Source: Paraglaciecola sp.
Lineage (GTDB): Bacteria > Pseudomonadota > Gammaproteobacteria > Enterobacterales > Alteromonadaceae
Length of the DNA: 33,391 bases
Direction: 5' to 3'
Assembly (NCBI RefSeq): GCF_030730205.1
Contig: NZ_JANQVQ010000276.1
Span: 1 to 33,391, forward strand
Shown in pieces: positions 15,711-25,279 of the stretch (the first letter of the stretch is position 1; the number at the start of each line of letters is the position of its first letter). The notes beneath the pieces are model-generated. The model worked only from the letters and a program-made list of their open reading frames with translations, ran no database searches and was not told the origin of the DNA. The translations under genes and the position numbers were made by a program.

Positions 15711-15740
15711 AAAAAAGCCGGAGGGTAGTACCGTCCGGCT
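15711..15740 (-). terminator. Intrinsic terminator of acnB
   Basis: On the minus strand AGCCGGA (15740-15734) pairs with TCCGGCT (15722-15716), followed by TTTTTTATT. It lies 26 bases after the acnB stop. Confidence 0.9.
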
Positions 15741-15765
15741 TCTCACTTATTACAATATTCTAAAC

Positions 15766-18378
15766 TTAAGCAATTTTTAAGGTTGGAATAATATTTTTCT
15801 TAGCTTCTTCTTCTGCGGCTTTGAATGAAGGCATGCGATCAAAATTCAAGTAACGGAATACGTCACCAGACATTGATTCTATTTTGTTTGCATATTCCAT
15901 GTATTCAGCAGCTGTTGGGATTTTACCCACAATCGCACCAACCGCGGCCATTTCAGCAGAACACAAATACACATTTGCGCCATCACCTAAACGGTTCGGG
16001 AAGTTACGGGTTGAGGTAGACAATACCGTGGCGCCAGCTTCAACGCGTGCTTGGTTACCCATACACAAAGAACAGCCTGACATTTCAGTACGTACACCCG
16101 CTTTTGCGTATACGTTGTAATAGCCTTCTTCTTTTAATTGCGCTTCGTCCATCTTAGTAGGAGGCGACATCCACAAACGGGTAGGCAAGGTGCCATCGTA
16201 TTGCTCAAGTAACTTACCTGCCGCACGAAAGTGACCAATATTGGTCATGCACGAGCCGATAAACACTTCGTCAACTTTGTCACCTGCGACTTCTGATAAT
16301 GTTTTAGCATCATCAGGATCGTTAGGACAACATAAGATTGGCTCTTTTATTTCGTTTAAATCAATTTCTAATACTTCTTCGTATTCGGCGTCAGCATCAG
16401 CTTCCATCAACTCTGGATTAGCGAGCCATTCTTCCATCTTACGAGCACGACGTTCTAGTGTACGCTGATCGCCATAACCTTCGTTAATCATCCAACGTAA
16501 CATGGTGATGTTGGACGTTAAGTACTCAGCAATAGAATCTTTCGACAACTTGATAGTACAGCCCGCTGCAGAACGTTCAGCAGAAGCATCTGATAACTCA
16601 AACGCTTGTTCGATAGTCAGATCGTCCAAACCTTCAATTTCAAGAATTCGACCAGAGAACGCATTGATTTTGCCTTTTTTGGCAACGGTCAATAGACCCG
16701 CTTTGATGCCATATAAAGGAATGGCATGAACCAAATCACGTAAGGTGATACCAGGCTGCATTTTACCCTTAAAACGGACCAAGATAGATTCAGGCATGTC
16801 CAAAGGCATAACGCCCGTTGCAGCAGCAAAAGCGACTAAGCCAGAACCCGCTGGGAATGAAATACCCATAGGAAAACGTGTATGTGAGTCACCACCTGTA
16901 CCGACAGTATCAGGCAACAACATGCGGTTTAACCATGAGTGAATGATACCGTCACCTGGGCGCAACGAAACACCACCACGATTCATAATAAAATCAGGTA
17001 ACGTGTGCTGAGTTTCGATATCAATTGGTTTAGGGTAAGCTGCGGTATGACAGAATGACTGCATGGTTAAGTCAGCAGTAAAACCTAGACAGGCTAAGTC
17101 TTTTAATTCATCACGGGTCATAGGACCTGTTGTATCTTGTGAGCCAACAGTCGTCATCTTCGGTTCACAATAGGTACCGGGGCGAATACCTTCAACGCCA
17201 CATGCTTTACCGACCATTTTTTGCGCAAGGGTATAACCCTTACCAGTGTCTGCTGGTTGTTCTGGTTTACGGAACATATCGTTTGCAGGTAAACCAAGAG
17301 ATTCGCGGGCTTTATCAGTCAAACCGCGACCGATAATCAGGTTAATACGGCCACCAGCGCGTACTTCATCAAGTAGCACTTTCGATTTGTATTCATAGGT
17401 CGCTAGTACTTCACCAGTTTCATGATTGGTAATTTTTCCCTCAAGCGGGAAAATATCGATCACATCACCCATGTTCATTTTTTCAACATCAGCCTCAAAT
17501 ACTAAGGCGCCGGCATCTTCCATAGTATTAAAGAAAATAGGGGCAACTTTACTACCAAAACAAATGCCGCCACCGCGTTTATTAGGCACGCCAGGCATAT
17601 CTTCACCGAAGAACCACAATACTGAGTTAGTCGCTGATTTACGTGAAGAACCTGTACCCACTACGTCACCGACAAATGCAACGGGGTAACCTTTGGCCTT
17701 GATGTCTTCGATTTGTTTTAAAGGGCCCACTTCGCCATGTTTTTCAGGTGTTAAACCATCGCGGGTCATTTTAAATGCTGCACGAGCATGCAAAGGAATG
17801 TCAGGACGTGACCACGCATCTGGTGCAGGCGACAAGTCATCGGTGTTGGTTTCACCCGTTACTTTAAACACACTCACAGTAATTTTTTCGGCCAATTCTG
17901 GGCGCGAAGTAAACCACTCTGCTTCTGCCCATGACTCTAATACGTCTTGCGCATAGGCGTTACCGGCTTTTGCTTTGTCTTCAACATCGTGAAAACGGTC
18001 GAACATCAGCAAAGTATGTTTAAGCTCTTCTGCGGCTAATTCAGCTAACTCATTATCATCTAGCGCATCAACCAAAGTGACAATGTTGTAACCACCATGC
18101 ATGTTGCCCAATAATTGAATAGCTGCATCTTTGGAGATCAAATCACAGGCAACCTCGCCTCTTACGATAGCGCTTAAAAAGCCTGCTTTAACATAAGCGG
18201 CTTCGTCAACACCGGGAGGAACTCGCTCAGAAATTAACTCAAGTAAAAACGCTTCTTCGCCTGCAGGTGGAGCTTTTAACAACTCAACTAAACCCGCAAC
18301 TTGTTCAGCATTTAATGCTTGTGGTGGAATGCCTTGCGCTTCACGTTCAGCAACGTGTTTACGGTATTCTTCTAACAC
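15766..18378 (-). CDS. acnB: Aconitate hydratase B
   Basis: 870 residues from GTG 18378 (E. coli AcnB 865). With this start the protein begins [11 protein letters not shown] (initiator Met read from GTG), exactly where E. coli AcnB begins, and AGAGGA lies 7 bases upstream. The open frame extends 14 codons further to ATG 18420, where the upstream sequence has no Shine-Dalgarno. The order is AcnB-specific: HEAT-like N-domain, swivel domain ([40 protein letters not shown]), then the catalytic part. The [4Fe-4S] cysteines are in [10 protein letters not shown] and GCSLCMGNQ. It interconverts citrate and isocitrate in the TCA cycle; as an apoprotein E. coli AcnB binds mRNA. A perfect TATAAT lies upstream at 18449-18444 and a terminator follows. 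Confidence 0.97.
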   Translation of the reverse strand: MLEEYRKHVAEREAQGIPPQALNAEQVAGLVELLKAPPAGEEAFLLELISERVPPGVDEAAYVKAGFLSAIVRGEVACDLISKDAAIQLLGNMHGGYNIVTLVDALDDNELAELAAEELKHTLLMFDRFHDVEDKAKAGNAYAQDVLESWAEAEWFTSRPELAEKITVSVFKVTGETNTDDLSPAPDAWSRPDIPLHARAAFKMTRDGLTPEKHGEVGPLKQIEDIKAKGYPVAFVGDVVGTGSSRKSATNSVLWFFGEDMPGVPNKRGGGICFGSKVAPIFFNTMEDAGALVFEADVEKMNMGDVIDIFPLEGKITNHETGEVLATYEYKSKVLLDEVRAGGRINLIIGRGLTDKARESLGLPANDMFRKPEQPADTGKGYTLAQKMVGKACGVEGIRPGTYCEPKMTTVGSQDTTGPMTRDELKDLACLGFTADLTMQSFCHTAAYPKPIDIETQHTLPDFIMNRGGVSLRPGDGIIHSWLNRMLLPDTVGTGGDSHTRFPMGISFPAGSGLVAFAAATGVMPLDMPESILVRFKGKMQPGITLRDLVHAIPLYGIKAGLLTVAKKGKINAFSGRILEIEGLDDLTIEQAFELSDASAERSAAGCTIKLSKDSIAEYLTSNITMLRWMINEGYGDQRTLERRARKMEEWLANPELMEADADAEYEEVLEIDLNEIKEPILCCPNDPDDAKTLSEVAGDKVDEVFIGSCMTNIGHFRAAGKLLEQYDGTLPTRLWMSPPTKMDEAQLKEEGYYNVYAKAGVRTEMSGCSLCMGNQARVEAGATVLSTSTRNFPNRLGDGANVYLCSAEMAAVGAIVGKIPTAAEYMEYANKIESMSGDVFRYLNFDRMPSFKAAEEEAKKNIIPTLKIA

Positions 18379-18385
18379 TATACGA

Positions 18386-18391
18386 TCCTCT
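18386..18391 (-). promoter_or_regulatory. Ribosome-binding site fixing the acnB start
   Basis: On the minus strand AGAGGA lies 7 bases before GTG 18378. Together with alignment to the E. coli N-terminus it decides the start against the upstream in-frame ATGs at 18420 and 18414. Confidence 0.8.
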
Positions 18392-18443
18392 TGGTTGGCT
18401 CCGCTTGTACTCATTATCATGGAGGCTAGAAATAAACCTAAAC

Positions 18444-18449
18444 ATTATA
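18444..18449 (-). promoter_or_regulatory. Candidate -10 box of acnB promoter
   Basis: A perfect TATAAT on the minus strand, about 66 bases upstream of the chosen GTG start. The 17-18 bases upstream lead to an AT-rich stretch with no clear -35, so an activator or UP-like element may help. Transcription would start near 18437. Confidence 0.4.
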
Positions 18450-18563
18450 AGGCTTTCCCCTCAAAATTAAAATTTATCTCGTCCCTAGTTTACTGATAAT
18501 CACTATTCTTTTTAGTGATAAGACTTTGAAAAGTAGTGTTTTTAAACAATACCTGTTCACAAT

Positions 18564-19739
18564 TTAATCATCTCGGCTAATTCGCAGGATTTTTCCTTGA
18601 GCCGAGTCGGTTAAAATATATACGCTGCCATCAGGATGCAGCCGAATATCGCGCAATCGTTGCGCGATTTCATCCCATAATATGCTTTGTTTAACGACTT
18701 GGTTATTGACCACATGAAGCCAGTAAACTTGTTTAAACTTTAAGGAGGTGACTAACAAGTCGCCCTCAAACTCAGGAAACATCTGACCTCGATATACAAT
18801 CAGGCCAGAAGGCGCAATGGACGGTGTCCAGTCTAGCCATGGTTGCTCCATCCCTTCGTATTGGGTGAATGGGCTGATCCTAGCGCCAGAGTAATCAAGT
18901 CCGTTGGTAATGACCGGCCAACCGTAATTTTTCCCTGCATCAATAATATTGACTTCATCACCGCCTGCAGGCCCATGTTCATGGGAAAACACCAGCCCTC
19001 TTTCACGATCGTAAATTAAGCCTTGCGGATTTCGATGGCCCACAGAATAAATATAATCGGTTAACTCGGAGCCAGTACTTTCAGACAAAGGCAGTTGATT
19101 TTGTCCAATATAAGGGTTGTCACGTGGAATACTGCCATCATCGTTAATACGAATAATTTTACCCAACAAACTATCTAGCCTTTGTGCCTGCTCTCGATAA
19201 TCAAAACCATCTCCACTGGTGATAAGCAAGGTTGTATCCGGTAAAAAGGTCATACGTCCGGCAAAATGAACCGGAGTGTCTTTATTGGGTGTAACGCTAA
19301 ACAAAACGTGTTGCTCAGTTAAGGTCAGGCCCACTAATTTAGCGCGCATTATCTTAAGTGCATTGTTTTCATCAGTGCCCGCAGCATAACTCAGATATAT
19401 CCAGCCATTTTTTAAGTAGTCGGGATGCAAGGCGATATCTAATAAGCCGCCCTGACTTTTGCTATATATATCTTCAGGCAAGCCACTTATTGGCTCACTC
19501 ACTTGACCATTCGTTATTTTTCTAAGGCTACCGCTACGCTCAGTTACCAACAACTCGTCATGAGGTAAAAAGGCCAATGACCAAGGAAAAGATAATCCAT
19601 CAACCACTTCGGTAATCGTATAGGGGCTTGGTTCTGATTTTGGAGTTGCACTTAATGGTGCTTGAGCCACAACGAAATGCGACATCATAAGCAATACAAA
19701 GCAGAATAAATGAGGAAAAAAGTGCTGTTTTTTTAGCAT
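18564..19739 (-). CDS. PQQ-dependent sugar dehydrogenase (YliI/glucose-sorbosone dehydrogenase family)
   Basis: 391 residues from ATG 19739 (AAGG five bases upstream; GTG 19745 overlaps that site). It has a signal peptide (hydrophobic 9-25, ending FVVAQA), so the protein is periplasmic. The six-bladed beta-propeller of the glucose/sorbosone dehydrogenase family is visible: GLSFPWSLAFLPHDELLVTER, GLLDIALHPDYLKNGWIYLSY, FAGRMTFLPD, GKIIRINDDGSIP, VGHRNPQGLIYD, HEHGPAGGDEVN, KNYGWPVITNG and APSGLIVYRG. The family oxidises aldose sugars with calcium-bound PQQ. The true substrate and electron acceptor are unknown, and no PQQ synthesis genes are nearby. Confidence 0.9.
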   Translation of the reverse strand: MLKKQHFFPHLFCFVLLMMSHFVVAQAPLSATPKSEPSPYTITEVVDGLSFPWSLAFLPHDELLVTERSGSLRKITNGQVSEPISGLPEDIYSKSQGGLLDIALHPDYLKNGWIYLSYAAGTDENNALKIMRAKLVGLTLTEQHVLFSVTPNKDTPVHFAGRMTFLPDTTLLITSGDGFDYREQAQRLDSLLGKIIRINDDGSIPRDNPYIGQNQLPLSESTGSELTDYIYSVGHRNPQGLIYDRERGLVFSHEHGPAGGDEVNIIDAGKNYGWPVITNGLDYSGARISPFTQYEGMEQPWLDWTPSIAPSGLIVYRGQMFPEFEGDLLVTSLKFKQVYWLHVVNNQVVKQSILWDEIAQRLRDIRLHPDGSVYILTDSAQGKILRISRDD

Positions 19740-19816
19740 AATCACCTTAACTGGTTGGGAATTGACACAGATAATGCCATGATAACGCTAAACTAATCTA
19801 TCTTAGACTACTCTTT

Positions 19817-20266
19817 ATGCAACGATTTTTTATTCTTGCTGGTCACTTTGCTTTTGCTTCCTTGCTCACTTTCGTGTTGGCCTCCATCGTCCATAGCCAG
19901 TTTGTCTTACAGGGCTTGCTTGAGCTTGGCATTCACATTTCGCTGAGCGACCGATTAGCCATGACGGTTGATGATATTAAAGGCTTGTTTGCTACGCTGG
20001 GGGCAATTATTAGCTTTAGCTTGCTTCTCGGATTTTTAACAGTTTATGCCCTAAACAAATTTATCCACACCGTTGAATATGCCCACCTTTTGTATCCATT
20101 AGCAGGTGGCGTTGCTATTTGGGTGATGTTAGCAGCAATGCAGCCAATCATGAATATTACGGTTGTGGCAAGCGCCCGCAGTCAATTAGGAATACTTAGC
20201 TTGGGTCTATGTGGTGTGGTAGGAGGCGCCTTGTTTTGGCGCCTACGCAAAGTACAACCACATTAA
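19817..20266 (+). CDS. Four-helix integral membrane protein, unknown function
   Basis: 149 residues, ATG 19817, with no strong ribosome-binding site visible. Four hydrophobic segments lie at about 5-27, 56-79, 89-110 and 122-142. The loop after TM1 contains LGIHISLSDRLAMTVDDIKG and is likely periplasmic. I do not recognise a named family; similar small membrane proteins are common in Alteromonadales as hypotheticals. It is the only plus-strand gene in an otherwise minus-strand stretch, ends 10 bases from the convergent DUF3466 gene, and has no terminator of its own that I can see. Confidence 0.75.
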   Translation: MQRFFILAGHFAFASLLTFVLASIVHSQFVLQGLLELGIHISLSDRLAMTVDDIKGLFATLGAIISFSLLLGFLTVYALNKFIHTVEYAHLLYPLAGGVAIWVMLAAMQPIMNITVVASARSQLGILSLGLCGVVGGALFWRLRKVQPH

Positions 20267-20276
20267 GTGCAGTTGG

Positions 20277-21959
20277 TTATGGGTTTGTTGGCTTGTTGGC
20301 TTGTTGTCTGAAACGCAATACACCAACAAATAAGCCCAGAAAGGCCAACCAGGTAAAACTTGCTCCTTGTCGCACCACCTCTTCTTCGTATGCATCACAG
20401 TTGTCTATTGAGCCACCAGAAATAGGTACTAGTTTTACCGCCACCACATAATCCACTTCGGTTTCTGCACCTAAGTCGTCAAGAATGATAGCGCCAGTTA
20501 TATCTCGTGCAGGCCCAGTCACAAGTGCAGTTGCAGCAATTTCATTATCATCATTAATAGCATTCGCCTGACTGATGGTATAGGGCGAATTGCACTCTAA
20601 TAAACTATTTAAGCCTACAAACAAATTATTGCGATAATCATATAAAAAGCCTTCTGTGCGGCGTGTACCACTGACCGCCTCAGACTCGCCATAGCCCACA
20701 ACCATGCCTTGGTTATTGATTGAATTGGCTACGCTGCCAGAACTGGCAAAAAAGTCCTCAGGAAAGCTGGTTAAATCAGTATTAATATCGTGCACAAAAA
20801 ACTTGGTTTTAGTTAACCCGCTGATGCTTTTAGTTGCATAACCAACGGCGACGTTATCATTGTTGACATCGGTTGCGACACTGGAGAAGTTCTCATCATC
20901 AGGGTTAATTGTCAGTACTTCATCATTGATATAGAAGGCAGCTGCGGTAGTTAAAGACCCCGTATCAGCATAAAAAGCTGGCGAGGCGCCAACGGCAACA
21001 CCATAATCGTTAATCGCCACTGCTGAACTGCTATAGATGCTCGAATCGGTGCTATCAGGGCTGATTAACATACCTAGCTGTAGTGTTTCTGTGGTGTTAC
21101 CTTTTTCATCAAGTTGCCAAATAATTCCACGGCGCTGAGCGATAGAGCCGACGTTGTTATTTAATTCCACACTGAGTGAACGCAAACAAGAAGCCTCGGG
21201 AATATCCCCCCGCTGCTCAGGGTCTGAGCAGGCTTCAACACTGGTTTGAAAGCTGCTTGATACCATCTCTGTGGTAGCGACTCCAACAACTTGATTACTT
21301 GTATTAATGTCGTAGGCATCACTTAAGCCGCCCGCGGTGGTATCGGGTGGAAGGAGTCCGACTGTCTTGCCCTCAATTAAAGCAAACCCACGGGAATAAA
21401 AGTCGTTAAGTACATAGGTAACATCAACAACGTCATCTGTCACATACGACAAGGTATAAAATCCATCTTGACTGAGACCAACGGCATTACCAAAGTCATT
21501 TAGACCTCGGACCATCAGCGTGGCGCTATTACGGTATTCGCCACTTGTATTGTCTATCGTATCAAAGCCATGCAGTAATTCACTGCTTGATTCGTCGGCT
21601 AAATAGCCATTGTAGGTAGCGATTTGTTGGAATGTTTGATTGCCGCTATTAGCCATAATATAGGAGTATACGTAAGTGTAATCCGAGTCATTTAAATCCC
21701 AACCTTTTGCACTTTCTATGTCCGTTAAATAAGACAATAAAGGCTCAGAATCAAAATCCAATAAGGTGAAGTCTATTGTCGGGTTATATTGGTTTTGTAG
21801 ATTCACGGAGATGGTACCCGCTGCATTAATTGCAGAGGGAAATGAGTTGCCCGCTAAGCTGGCAAGAGGTAATTCGACCACGCGATATTGCGCTCCCTCA
21901 ACCATTGGAATCACAATTAAGGATGCACTCAAGAGCGTGGTGATGTGTCTTTTTTTCAT
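20277..21959 (-). CDS. DUF3466 family exported protein with GlyGly-CTERM-like tail
   Basis: 560 residues from ATG 21959 (AGGA six bases upstream); an upstream ATG at 21980 would add seven polar residues before the signal peptide. The signal peptide is KKRHITTLLSASLIVIPMVEGA. Repeated motifs of the form AINDxGxxVGxA (INAAGTISV, GLNDFGNAVGLS, INTSNQVVGVA, INDYGVAVGAS, VNNDNVAVGYA, INNQGMVVGYG) are seen, the repetitive HAF-like arrangement of DUF3466 proteins. The C-terminus, from G532, is G-A-S, a hydrophobic segment and R-F-R, a degenerate GlyGly-CTERM sorting signal. Probably surface-exposed; function unknown. Confidence 0.8.
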   Translation of the reverse strand: MKKRHITTLLSASLIVIPMVEGAQYRVVELPLASLAGNSFPSAINAAGTISVNLQNQYNPTIDFTLLDFDSEPLLSYLTDIESAKGWDLNDSDYTYVYSYIMANSGNQTFQQIATYNGYLADESSSELLHGFDTIDNTSGEYRNSATLMVRGLNDFGNAVGLSQDGFYTLSYVTDDVVDVTYVLNDFYSRGFALIEGKTVGLLPPDTTAGGLSDAYDINTSNQVVGVATTEMVSSSFQTSVEACSDPEQRGDIPEASCLRSLSVELNNNVGSIAQRRGIIWQLDEKGNTTETLQLGMLISPDSTDSSIYSSSAVAINDYGVAVGASPAFYADTGSLTTAAAFYINDEVLTINPDDENFSSVATDVNNDNVAVGYATKSISGLTKTKFFVHDINTDLTSFPEDFFASSGSVANSINNQGMVVGYGESEAVSGTRRTEGFLYDYRNNLFVGLNSLLECNSPYTISQANAINDDNEIAATALVTGPARDITGAIILDDLGAETEVDYVVAVKLVPISGGSIDNCDAYEEEVVRQGASFTWLAFLGLFVGVLRFRQQANKPTNP

Positions 21960-22094
21960 TTTAGTTCCTGCGTATGGCAAGGTATTTACGTTGCCTGCCT
22001 CATTGCAGCGTCACTTCATCTGCTCGGTAATAATCGTCAAACTGAATGGGAGAGTGAGTAGCGGGCAAGGCGTTAAGGCGGATTACAGGGCGTT

Positions 22095-22118
22095 GACCTT
22101 CAACATATGTCGAAGGTC
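22095..22118. repeat. Inverted repeat between the Asp-rich lipoprotein and DUF3466 genes
   Basis: GACCTTC (22095-22101) and GAAGGTC (22112-22118) flank AACATATGTC, whose core ACATATGT is itself palindromic. It lies 17 bases beyond the lipoprotein stop and about 136 bases upstream of the DUF3466 start. No T-tract follows on the minus strand. It could be a weak terminator stem or an operator for the DUF3466 gene. Confidence 0.4.
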
Positions 22119-22134
22119 ATTGCACGTGATAAAA

Positions 22135-23649
22135 TTAGTCAGCGCTACGTTGATTGATAAGCGTCATTTTATAGCCAGATGAAGCGCTCGGTTCAGCCTC
22201 AAAAATAAGATATTGCTCTTTGCTGTCTTCATCTAAGATTAACTGCATATTGGCTAACTTAATTTCAGTACCATCGATTGTGGCAATCGCATAAACACTG
22301 TACGTATTGTTAAGCAAGGTAATCGACGCACTATTTTCTTGTAGCACTGACAGTTTATTGTCAGCGCTTGAAATAATTTCGTCACTCAAAACAAAATAGA
22401 AAGTCACGCGGCTAAAGTCATCTGAATCAGCCAAGTTAACTAATTTAATACCGTGGCTATATATGCTTGAACTTGAGCTTTTGGTTACTGTTAGGGTTTT
22501 TACTTTAGTTTCATATCCGTCAACAATACCATCGCTATTTTCATCTACGTCGCCATCTTCGTCATCATCAATCGGATCTCTTTTGCCATATAAAAACAGC
22601 GTATTATCGGCATTTTCTTCCAAGCTCAATAAGGCATTGGTTACATACAATTCATTGGTTTGGCTATTGCGAACATAAAAGTCGTAGTCGCCGTTAGAGG
22701 TGGTAGTGGAGCTAGTAAATTCTCCTAGTTGGACCTGAGTAAACTTAACCTCGCTTTCCCCATCTAATCTAACTTCAATATCTATGTCGCCAAAATAGGT
22801 AGGTAAGTAGTCGTCAAGGGCGATACCGTTGTAAAAACTGAACTGGGCTTCAGAATCAACATCTTCAAGCTCAGTTACGCCGTTGACGCCAATGCTATCT
22901 ATGGTAAAAGGCGAAGAGCCCACTCCGGTATTTTCACGTAAGACAATGATATATTGGCTTACCGCTGAGTAATTTTGATCTACTGAGGTGTAAATTACAT
23001 CGCTACTGCCAGCGAGTGTGATGTAATAAATATACTGGTCTTGCTCAACTTTAATGTTGTCAGAAAGCGCCTGATAATTAGCTGTACCCACCAAGACGGC
23101 TTCATTAAATGTCTCGTTGTCTTTAGACATATACAGATCTACGTTTTGATAATCGCCATGCAGGTTCAATAGCCGAATATTAAACAAATCGTCGTCATCA
23201 TCGTTGTCGTCGTCAACCACCTCTATTTCATATTGCAATACTTCGGGTTGACGAACATCGCCGGTTAACGCGATAAAATTGATCTGGTCATTTTTGATTT
23301 TGACACTGTCTTCATAAATAATTTCCAAGTCACTTCTGGCACTGCTTTCCTCATCTTGCCACGCCAACTCGATGTAGTACGTTCCCTTGTCTAACGCATT
23401 AGTGGCGCTTACTTTGGTATAGGCAACCGAGTTATATGTAACCTCGACTTCATCATCATCGTCTTCATCTAAGTTTTCGTCGACGGTTAAAAATACACCG
23501 GGGGCATTTGCCGAGGCATTATAAAACTTAATATACCCTGTGCTATCGTCATCACTGCCCCCTGAACCACAAGCTGTCAGGCCAAACATCAAAATGGCTA
23601 CATACACCATGGGTTGGAATGGCTTTAAAAGCGCACGATTAAACTTCAT
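22135..23649 (-). CDS. Asp-rich lipoprotein, DUF4397-like
   Basis: 504 residues from ATG 23649 (GGAG five bases upstream). A lipoprotein signal peptide ends at FGLTAC, with lipidated Cys27, followed by a GSGGSDDDS linker. Beta-strand repeats such as YIKFYNASANAPGVFLTVD, NIRLLNLHGDYQNVDLYMS, QFSFYNGIALDDYLPTYFG and IKLVNLADSDDFSRVTFYF recall the DUF4397 pattern (short (Y/F)(V/I)RxxNxS-type repeats). Acidic clusters (DENLDEDDDDE, DDDNDDDDD, and DDDEDGDVDENSDGIVDG, which resembles thrombospondin type 3/dockerin Ca-binding loops) suggest calcium binding. The likely site is the outer membrane or cell surface. Function is unknown. Confidence 0.8.
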   Translation of the reverse strand: MKFNRALLKPFQPMVYVAILMFGLTACGSGGSDDDSTGYIKFYNASANAPGVFLTVDENLDEDDDDEVEVTYNSVAYTKVSATNALDKGTYYIELAWQDEESSARSDLEIIYEDSVKIKNDQINFIALTGDVRQPEVLQYEIEVVDDDNDDDDDLFNIRLLNLHGDYQNVDLYMSKDNETFNEAVLVGTANYQALSDNIKVEQDQYIYYITLAGSSDVIYTSVDQNYSAVSQYIIVLRENTGVGSSPFTIDSIGVNGVTELEDVDSEAQFSFYNGIALDDYLPTYFGDIDIEVRLDGESEVKFTQVQLGEFTSSTTTSNGDYDFYVRNSQTNELYVTNALLSLEENADNTLFLYGKRDPIDDDEDGDVDENSDGIVDGYETKVKTLTVTKSSSSSIYSHGIKLVNLADSDDFSRVTFYFVLSDEIISSADNKLSVLQENSASITLLNNTYSVYAIATIDGTEIKLANMQLILDEDSKEQYLIFEAEPSASSGYKMTLINQRSAD

Positions 23650-23881
23650 TGTATCTCCAAAAAATGAATAAGATTTTACTGGTGTTCAAACCTCAACAAA
23701 TTCGCTTTAAAGCAATATGTGTCATAGCTTGAATGTGAACATCTAGGTGATGGTTGCAGATGTGACTGGATGGTAAGGCCTTAGTTCAGGGCGTATATTG
23801 GCCTTTACGCTTTATTTACGCTTAACTGACGTAAGTTTACAAAAGTGAGGGTGGAGTGAACAAAACCTGATAGGCAAACAT

Positions 23882-23917
23882 CACTCTATTTGTCAGGCCT
23901 AACTGACAAATAGAGTG
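23882..23917. repeat. 15-bp perfect inverted repeat
   Basis: CACTCTATTTGTCAG (23882-23896) is followed after GCCTAA by its exact reverse complement (23903-23917). It starts 31 bases beyond the stop of the alpha/beta hydrolase gene (minus). No T-tract follows the arm on either strand, so it is not a standard intrinsic terminator, although the stem is long enough to stop polymerase or protect the mRNA end. It could also be a regulator-binding site. The surrounding 299-base gap (23650-23948) otherwise holds no gene. Confidence 0.75.
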
Positions 23918-23948
23918 TAGATATAATCTTTGAGTCAAATTAAAGGAG

Positions 23949-25265
23949 TTAAGGCTGGTCTTTACGTAAAAACATCACACCTGTCCCCCAGCGATCTTTA
24001 AATCCAGGCCAAGGAGCACTTAATTTACCAGCGTCATCTTTTACTTGATTGCTAAACTCACGAACCGGTAGGTAACCACAAGCATTTGCATCAGCTTTTA
24101 CTTTACAATCTAGAAACGCCAAGGTCATGTGCTGATTGATCCTATTTAGGGTCTCACTGCTCCAGCTTGGTTCAAAATAATGGCCGATATCAATATCCGT
24201 TGCATAGGTCTCTTGTGGCGCAGGATGGGGGGCAATGTTGTGGCGAGCATTTTGATATACCATCAAATAACTCTCCTTCGAACCGCTTTGCTCATACAAG
24301 CGTCTTACCCCTTTTTCATAACCGGAGACATCATCATAGTCACCTGAAACGAACATACTTGGCACCTTGATATTGGCTAGGGCTTTTTCGCTATGAATAT
24401 TCAGCTCTTGACCCCATGGCGCAAACGCAACCATGGCCTTCCATCGGGGATCCACCGCTTCACGTCCCGCGTTACAGCTATTAAATACCGGCACTAGCGC
24501 TTGTGCCGCGGCTTCTGGAAAGCCAAATTGTTGTAAGCCAGCTTGGGTAAAGTTATAACATCCCCCTATGGTATTCACCGCGCCATATCCCCCCATGGAA
24601 TAACCAATGACAGCAGCTTTGTCACTGTCAATTAAAGCGGCAAAGGGTGAAGAGGCTTCGCTGAAGTAGTCTAAAACAAATTGTTGATCACGAGCCCGGT
24701 TCATTAATGTGCTAACAAAACCTGCAAACGGTGCCTTGGTAAAATCAATCTCGCCGGTTGTGGAGTCAGTGTGATCAATCCCCACTACCACATACCCATG
24801 GCTGGCAAGATGCTCACCTAAATAATACATTATCGTTCGATATCCCGTATAACCATGGGACAGCACCACTAATGGAAATTCACTATTTGTAAGCTGTGGC
24901 GCATCACGATAAGCCTCAGCTGCCAAACTGAATGGAATATGTAAACGGCTCACGTTCTCATACGAGGTTTTTACAGCATCTTGCTTTGGTGTTGCGGGAT
25001 ACCAGACTTCTAAGGTGAGAGTACGGTCTTGCAAAGTTTTGAAATCAGTCGCGCTGAGTTGCTGTGGATGAGTGGCTTGGATGGTACTCACGCCAACTTT
25101 ATATTGACCAGGAAGAGCCAGTTCAGGCATAACCGATGGTTGCTTACTATATAGTTTTTGTGGTTCAAGCTTTTGAGCTGGGACACTCGCACTAAATAAT
25201 ATCGCGCAAGTCATCATACCTGCTACTGCGTTAAAGAATTTGCCTTGATAGACAGTGTTAAACAT
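23949..25265 (-). CDS. Exported alpha/beta hydrolase, PAF-acetylhydrolase/dienelactone-hydrolase-like
   Basis: 438 residues from ATG 25265 (AAGGAT about seven bases upstream). A signal peptide ends near SVPAQ (residue 31). The hydrolase fold shows LTLEVWYPA, FPLVVLSHGYTGYR (oxyanion-hole HG), HGYVVVGIDHTDS and the nucleophile elbow GYSMGGYG with Ser223. The acid is probably Asp in FVSGDYDDVSG and the base His in YQNARHNIAPHP. The layout resembles secreted platelet-activating-factor acetylhydrolase-like enzymes. The substrate is not predictable; an ester or lipid is likely. It lies 14 bases after another hydrolase gene, forming a two-gene operon. Confidence 0.85.
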   Translation of the reverse strand: MFNTVYQGKFFNAVAGMMTCAILFSASVPAQKLEPQKLYSKQPSVMPELALPGQYKVGVSTIQATHPQQLSATDFKTLQDRTLTLEVWYPATPKQDAVKTSYENVSRLHIPFSLAAEAYRDAPQLTNSEFPLVVLSHGYTGYRTIMYYLGEHLASHGYVVVGIDHTDSTTGEIDFTKAPFAGFVSTLMNRARDQQFVLDYFSEASSPFAALIDSDKAAVIGYSMGGYGAVNTIGGCYNFTQAGLQQFGFPEAAAQALVPVFNSCNAGREAVDPRWKAMVAFAPWGQELNIHSEKALANIKVPSMFVSGDYDDVSGYEKGVRRLYEQSGSKESYLMVYQNARHNIAPHPAPQETYATDIDIGHYFEPSWSSETLNRINQHMTLAFLDCKVKADANACGYLPVREFSNQVKDDAGKLSAPWPGFKDRWGTGVMFLRKDQP

Positions 25266-25279
25266 AGTTTATCCTTAGA

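Noticed and set aside
15825-18470. Chain of plus-strand ORFs opposite acnB (64-87 residues each)
   Set aside because: They are shadows of the very conserved acnB coding sequence; none has domain features or a good start.
20209-20451. 80-residue plus-strand ORF across the convergent junction
   Set aside because: It overlaps the membrane protein end and the DUF3466 gene antisense, with low-complexity composition and no ribosome-binding site.
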